Positions 60,274 through 64,000 of a stretch of 64,000 bases of DNA are shown piece by piece. The DNA is taken from the NCBI GenBank assembly GCA_937997485.1, contig CALKTH010000012.1:16111-80110 (forward strand). The letters run 5' to 3'. Position 1 is the stretch's first letter. Every line of letters starts with the position of its first letter. Source of the DNA: an uncultured Acidimicrobiales bacterium (GTDB lineage Bacteria > Actinomycetota > Acidimicrobiia > Acidimicrobiales > SZUA-35). The notes under the pieces were generated by a model. That model was not told where the DNA came from, searched no databases, and saw only the letters and a list, made by a program, of their open reading frames with translations. The position numbers were made by a program, and so were the translations under genes.

Positions 60274-62724
60274 ATGACCCTCACGGATCGATCCATCGAC
60301 GCACTGCCCACTGAGATCGACCTCACCGAACCGGGGATGCGAGTCAAGAAGCGCAACGGCAATCTCGAGCCGGTCGATGTCACCAAGATCGTCCGTGCAG
60401 TGGCGAAGGCGGCCGAGGGCCTCCGCAACGTTGATCCGATGCGCGTGGCGACCAAGACCATCTCTGCACTGACCGACGGCGCCACAACCGGCGAGCTCGA
60501 CGAGCTGTCCATCCGTACCGCCGCCGGCCTCATCGTCGAGGAGCCCAACTACTCCCGTCTCGCCGGCCGTCTCCTGGCCACGGTGATCGACAAGGAAGTC
60601 CACTACCAGGGTGTCCCGTGGTTCTCCGAGTCGGTCCGGATCGGTCACAACCTCGGCCTCATCGGCGCCGACACGGCGGCCTTCGTGGAAGCCAACGCTC
60701 CCGAGCTCAATGCGGCCATTGATTCTGATCGCGACCGCAACTTCGAGTTCTTCGGTCTCCGCACGGTGTACGACCGCTACTTGTTGCGTCATCCCGAGAC
60801 CCGCTTCGCCGTCGAGACGCCGCAGTACTTCTTCCTCCGTGTCGCCTGCGGTCTGTCGCACGACGCGGAAGAAGCCATTGCCTTCTACAACCTGATGAGC
60901 TCGCTGGCGTATCTGCCGTCGAGCCCGACGCTGTTCAACAGCGGCACCCAGCACGCCCAGATGTCGAGCTGCTACCTGCTTGATTCCCCCGAGGACTCCC
61001 TCGAGGGCATCTACAAGCGCTACACCGATATCGCTCGCCTCTCCAAGTTCGCCGGCGGCATCGGCGTGTCCTGGAGCCGAGTTCGGGCCAAGGGCTCCCT
61101 CATCAAGGGAACCAACGGCCTCTCCTCGGGCATCGTGCCATGGCTCAAGACGCTCGACTCCTCCGTCGCCGCCGTGAACCAGGGCGGTCGTCGCAAGGGT
61201 GCGGCGTGTGTGTACCTCGAGAGCTGGCACGCCGACATCGAGGACTTCCTCGAACTGCGAGAGAACACCGGCGACCACAACCGCCGCACACACAACCTCA
61301 ACCTGGCCAACTGGATCCCTGACCTCTTCATGGAGCGCGTGGAGCAGGACTGGCAGTGGTCGCTCTTCGACCCCAAGGAAGTCCCGGAACTTGTTGACAC
61401 CTTCGGTGACGAGTTCCGCACGCTCTACCTCGAGGCGGAGGCGGCTGGTCGCTTTGTCCGTCAGATCCCGGCTCGTCAGCTCTACAGCCGGATGATGCGA
61501 GGGCTGGCCCAGACCGGCAACGGCTGGATCACCTTCAAGGATGCCTCCAACGAGAAGTGCAACCAGACCGGTGCGCTGAACGAGGACGGCACGCCTCGCG
61601 TCGTGCACCTGTCCAACCTTTGCACCGAGATTCTTGAGGTGACCGACCAGGCCAACACCGCGGTGTGCAACCTCGGTTCACTGAACCTTGGCTCGTTCGT
61701 TGAGGCCGACGGCACCTTCGCCTTCGATCGTCTCGCCACGACCGTGCGCCAGGTCGTCCCGTTCCTCGATCGGGTCATCGACATCAACTACTACCCGACG
61801 CCGGAAGCCGAGTTCTCGAACAACCGCTGGCGTCCGGTCGGCCTCGGCCTCATGGGTCTGCAGGACGTCTTCTTCAAGACGGGTCTCGCATTTGACTCCG
61901 AAGAGGCGCAAGAACTCTCCACCCGCATCAGTGCGCACATCTACTACTCCGCACTCTGGGCCTCCGCTGAGCTTGCCGAGGCAAACGGGACGCACGACAC
62001 CTACGCCGACACTCGGGCCGCCAAGGGCAACCTCCAGATGGATCTCTGGGGCGTCACGCCGCCCGAAGAGCTCGACTGGGATTCGCTCCGCGCCAAGATT
62101 GCTGAGCACGGGCTGCGTAACAGCCTGTTGATCGCCATCGCTCCCACCGCCACCATTGCTTCGATCGCTGGTTGCTATGAGTGCATCGAGCCGCAGGTGT
62201 CCAACCTGTTCAAGCGTGAGACCCTCTCCGGCGAGTTCATGCAGATCAACCGCTACCTGGTGAAGGAACTGCAGTCCCGTGGGCTGTGGACCGAGTCGAT
62301 CATCAACGAGATCAAGCGGGCCGAAGGCTCCATCCAGGGCGTCGAGGCCATCCCGGCCGACCTCAAGGAGATCTACCGCACCGCCTGGGAGATCCCGCAG
62401 CGTTCACTGATCGACATGGCGGCCAAGCGTGGCGCTTACATCGACCAGAGCCAGTCGCTCAACCTCTTCATGGAGAGCCCGACGATCGGCAAGCTCTCCT
62501 CGATGTACCTGCACGCCTGGAAGTCCGGTCTCAAGACCAGCTACTACCTGCGCTCACGAGCCGCCACCCGCATCAACCAGGCCACCTCCGGTGGTACGCC
62601 ATCTGCTCCGACCACGGGCCCCGACGGTGGCGAAGCCGCACCGACCGCATCGAAGCAGTTCACCGATGCTGAGGCGCTCGCCTGTTCGCTCGAGAACCCC
62701 GAGTCCTGCGAAGCCTGCGACTGA
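60274..62724 (+). CDS. nrdA: Ribonucleoside-diphosphate reductase, alpha subunit (class I)
   Basis: An 816-residue catalytic subunit. The N-terminal ATP-cone (KKRNGNLEPVDVTKIVRAVA, residues about 22-110) senses ATP/dATP. The 10-stranded barrel includes SSPTLFNSGTQHAQMSSCYL (active-site Cys), CNLGSLNLGSF and SLLIAIAPTATIASIAGCYE; the redox Cys pair at the tail is CEAC. It makes deoxynucleotides with NrdB. Two NrdR-like boxes lie in the leader. nrdB follows after 122 bases. Confidence 0.95.
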   Translation: MTLTDRSIDALPTEIDLTEPGMRVKKRNGNLEPVDVTKIVRAVAKAAEGLRNVDPMRVATKTISALTDGATTGELDELSIRTAAGLIVEEPNYSRLAGRLLATVIDKEVHYQGVPWFSESVRIGHNLGLIGADTAAFVEANAPELNAAIDSDRDRNFEFFGLRTVYDRYLLRHPETRFAVETPQYFFLRVACGLSHDAEEAIAFYNLMSSLAYLPSSPTLFNSGTQHAQMSSCYLLDSPEDSLEGIYKRYTDIARLSKFAGGIGVSWSRVRAKGSLIKGTNGLSSGIVPWLKTLDSSVAAVNQGGRRKGAACVYLESWHADIEDFLELRENTGDHNRRTHNLNLANWIPDLFMERVEQDWQWSLFDPKEVPELVDTFGDEFRTLYLEAEAAGRFVRQIPARQLYSRMMRGLAQTGNGWITFKDASNEKCNQTGALNEDGTPRVVHLSNLCTEILEVTDQANTAVCNLGSLNLGSFVEADGTFAFDRLATTVRQVVPFLDRVIDINYYPTPEAEFSNNRWRPVGLGLMGLQDVFFKTGLAFDSEEAQELSTRISAHIYYSALWASAELAEANGTHDTYADTRAAKGNLQMDLWGVTPPEELDWDSLRAKIAEHGLRNSLLIAIAPTATIASIAGCYECIEPQVSNLFKRETLSGEFMQINRYLVKELQSRGLWTESIINEIKRAEGSIQGVEAIPADLKEIYRTAWEIPQRSLIDMAAKRGAYIDQSQSLNLFMESPTIGKLSSMYLHAWKSGLKTSYYLRSRAATRINQATSGGTPSAPTTGPDGGEAAPTASKQFTDAEALACSLENPESCEACD

Positions 62725-62846
62725 TCGCAGTCCTCCCGGGAGAACAGTCACTGGTCGTCCTCCTGCTTGCCGTTTCCGCTCTCCGTTCCACCACCCCTCC
62801 CGCCTTGCGTCCCGCTGACGCAGCACCCGCTTGAAAGAAGCCTCAC

Positions 62847-63932
62847 ATGGCCCTCGCCGAGAAGCCCCTCACACCCAACACCGACTTCGACACCGACATC
62901 GACCTCACCGATGCCCCGGCGAAGCGCCCCACCAACATTCTGGATCCGGGCTTCGATCTCACGCTCCGACCGATGCGCTACCCGGTCTTCTACGACATGT
63001 ACCAGGACGCCATCAAGAACACCTGGACCGTCGAAGAGGTCGACTTCTCCGACGACCTGGTTGACCTCGATCGCAAGATCACCCCGGCCGAGCGTCACCT
63101 CATCAAGCGCCTCGTGGCGTTCTTCGCCACCGGCGACTCGATTGTCGCCAACAACCTGGTGCTCAACCTCTACAAGCACATCAATGCTCCTGAAGCCCGG
63201 ATGTACCTGTCCCGCCAGCTCTACGAAGAGGCGCTGCACGTTCAGTTCTACCTGACGTTGCTCGACAACTACATTCCGGATCACGACGAGCGTGCTGCAG
63301 CCTTCGCTGCTGTCGACAACATCCCGTCGATCAAGGCCAAGGCCGACTTCTGCTTCAAGTGGATGAACTCGATCGACACCGTCGAAGAGCTCAACACCCC
63401 GGAAGAGCGTCGCCAGTTCCTACTCAATCTGATCTGCTTCGCGACCTGCATCGAAGGCCTGTTCTTCTTTGCCGCCTTCGCGTACGTGTACTTCCTCCGC
63501 TCCAAGGGTCTGCTCAACGGACTCGCCGACGGCACCAACTGGGTGTTCCGCGATGAGAGCTGCCACATGAACTTCGCCCTCGAGGTCGTGAACACTGCCC
63601 GCAAGGAAGAGCCCGAGCTGTTCGACGACCGGATGGTCGACGAGATCAACCAGATGCTCGACGAAGCGGTCGCCTGCGAGTTCCAGTTCGCCGAAGATGT
63701 GCTCGGTGATGGCATCCCCGGAATGTCTCTCACTGATACCCGTACGTACCTCGAGTTCGTGGCTGACCAGCGCCTCCAGCTGCTCGGCCTGCCCGTGCGC
63801 TACGGCTCCCGCAACCCCTTCTCCTTCATGGAGCTCCAGGACGTACAGGGGCTCTCCAACTTCTTCGAGCGCACGGTCTCCAGCTACCAGGTTGGCGTGA
63901 CCGGCGACGTCTCCTTCGACGAAGACTTCTAG
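62847..63932 (+). CDS. nrdB: Ribonucleoside-diphosphate reductase, beta subunit (class I)
   Basis: A 361-residue R2 subunit. Metal ligands and radical site are complete: Asp in FFATGDSIVANN, Glu-x2-His-x3-Tyr in EEALHVQFY (radical Tyr), Glu in CIEGLFFFAA and Asp-Glu-x2-His in FRDESCHMNF. This is a Tyr-radical class I enzyme. ATG 62847 has AAAGAAG upstream. The gene ends 68 bases before the window end; the tail holds only GC-rich text. Confidence 0.95.
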   Translation: MALAEKPLTPNTDFDTDIDLTDAPAKRPTNILDPGFDLTLRPMRYPVFYDMYQDAIKNTWTVEEVDFSDDLVDLDRKITPAERHLIKRLVAFFATGDSIVANNLVLNLYKHINAPEARMYLSRQLYEEALHVQFYLTLLDNYIPDHDERAAAFAAVDNIPSIKAKADFCFKWMNSIDTVEELNTPEERRQFLLNLICFATCIEGLFFFAAFAYVYFLRSKGLLNGLADGTNWVFRDESCHMNFALEVVNTARKEEPELFDDRMVDEINQMLDEAVACEFQFAEDVLGDGIPGMSLTDTRTYLEFVADQRLQLLGLPVRYGSRNPFSFMELQDVQGLSNFFERTVSSYQVGVTGDVSFDEDF

Positions 63933-64000
63933 TTTCGGTCTCGTGCGCTCGGCGGCTTCGCTGGCGCTCAGCAGCCTCCGCGCACTCAACCGAGTTTCTC

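Noticed and set aside
60166..61608. A 480-codon reverse-strand open frame across nrdA and its leader
   Set aside because: Antisense shadow; no start signal and no family resemblance.

Overview
The window is a GC-rich, densely packed chromosomal segment of an actinobacterium. The gene content points to the class Acidimicrobiia (Ilumatobacter/Microthrix-like). This is inferred from an actinobacterial-type DapD, a SigR/RsrA-type sigma/zinc anti-sigma pair, an actinobacterial HemQ (coproheme decarboxylase), the DUF2342 zinc metalloprotease family, adjacent radA-disA, an LppM-like lipoprotein domain, RskA-type anti-sigma and LytR_C proteins, and many genes with GTG starts, 4-base ATGA/GTGA overlaps and no Shine-Dalgarno. 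No rRNA, transposase, integrase, phage gene or CRISPR array was seen, so the placement cannot be fixed from this window alone.

Layout. 1-3.0 kb: end of dapD, an unknown protein, tRNA-Thr(CGT), and a leftward ECF sigma/RskA-like anti-sigma pair. 3.1-5.3 kb: a divergent redox cluster (four-helix membrane protein, cupredoxin, Yx(FWY)xxD lipoprotein). 5.5-11.8 kb: a thiol-oxidative-stress sigma/anti-sigma pair, a 42-residue membrane peptide, a DUF2342 metalloprotease, tilS and a folate operon (folP, a phosphatase-like protein without catalytic cysteine, folB, folK), then a LysE exporter. 11.8-15.3 kb: a ureohydrolase, nadC and lysS. 15.4-22.5 kb (leftward): a Tat-exported vanadium haloperoxidase, then a cell-envelope cluster of BON-OmpA protein, FHA/EssC-like membrane protein without ATPase domains, a large lipoprotein and a NarL-type response regulator. 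22.75-24.3 kb: an orphan DUF4157 (eCIS core domain) protein lying opposite to and between the response regulator and a histidine kinase. 24.3-28.3 kb: histidine kinase, DrrAB-like ABC transporter and a divergent WYL regulator. 28.4-36.8 kb: polyprenyl diphosphate synthase, clpC with a SigR-like promoter, an LppM-HAD fusion, radA and disA. 36.8-42.6 kb: a Crp-family regulator, ispD-ispF-rlmB, tRNA-Thr(TGT), a LytR_C protein and glycerate kinase. 42.8-47.8 kb: groEL under a CIRCE element, fdhD, a MerR-VOC fusion and a GNAT enzyme. 47.9-53.4 kb: siroheme synthesis genes, a sulfite/nitrite reductase with two complete cysteine sets, DUF4202, and divergently a rhodanese and metZ. 53.6-59.9 kb: DUF1737, hemQ, an S1-domain protein, glnD and a NUDIX hydrolase. 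60.3-63.9 kb: nrdA and nrdB behind two NrdR-like boxes.

Themes. Regulation is often legible: CIRCE at groEL, NrdR-like boxes at nrdAB, a SigR-type promoter at clpC that links it to the sigma/anti-sigma pair in the same window, and an AATTCCCGAC motif upstream of both sulfur-assimilation units. Several intergenic regions carry dispersed palindromic repeats that recur within the window. The most unusual proteins are the DUF4157 protein, the ATPase-less EssC-like protein, the pseudophosphatase in the folate operon, the LppM-HAD fusion, the MerR-VOC fusion and the double-cluster sulfite/nitrite reductase.
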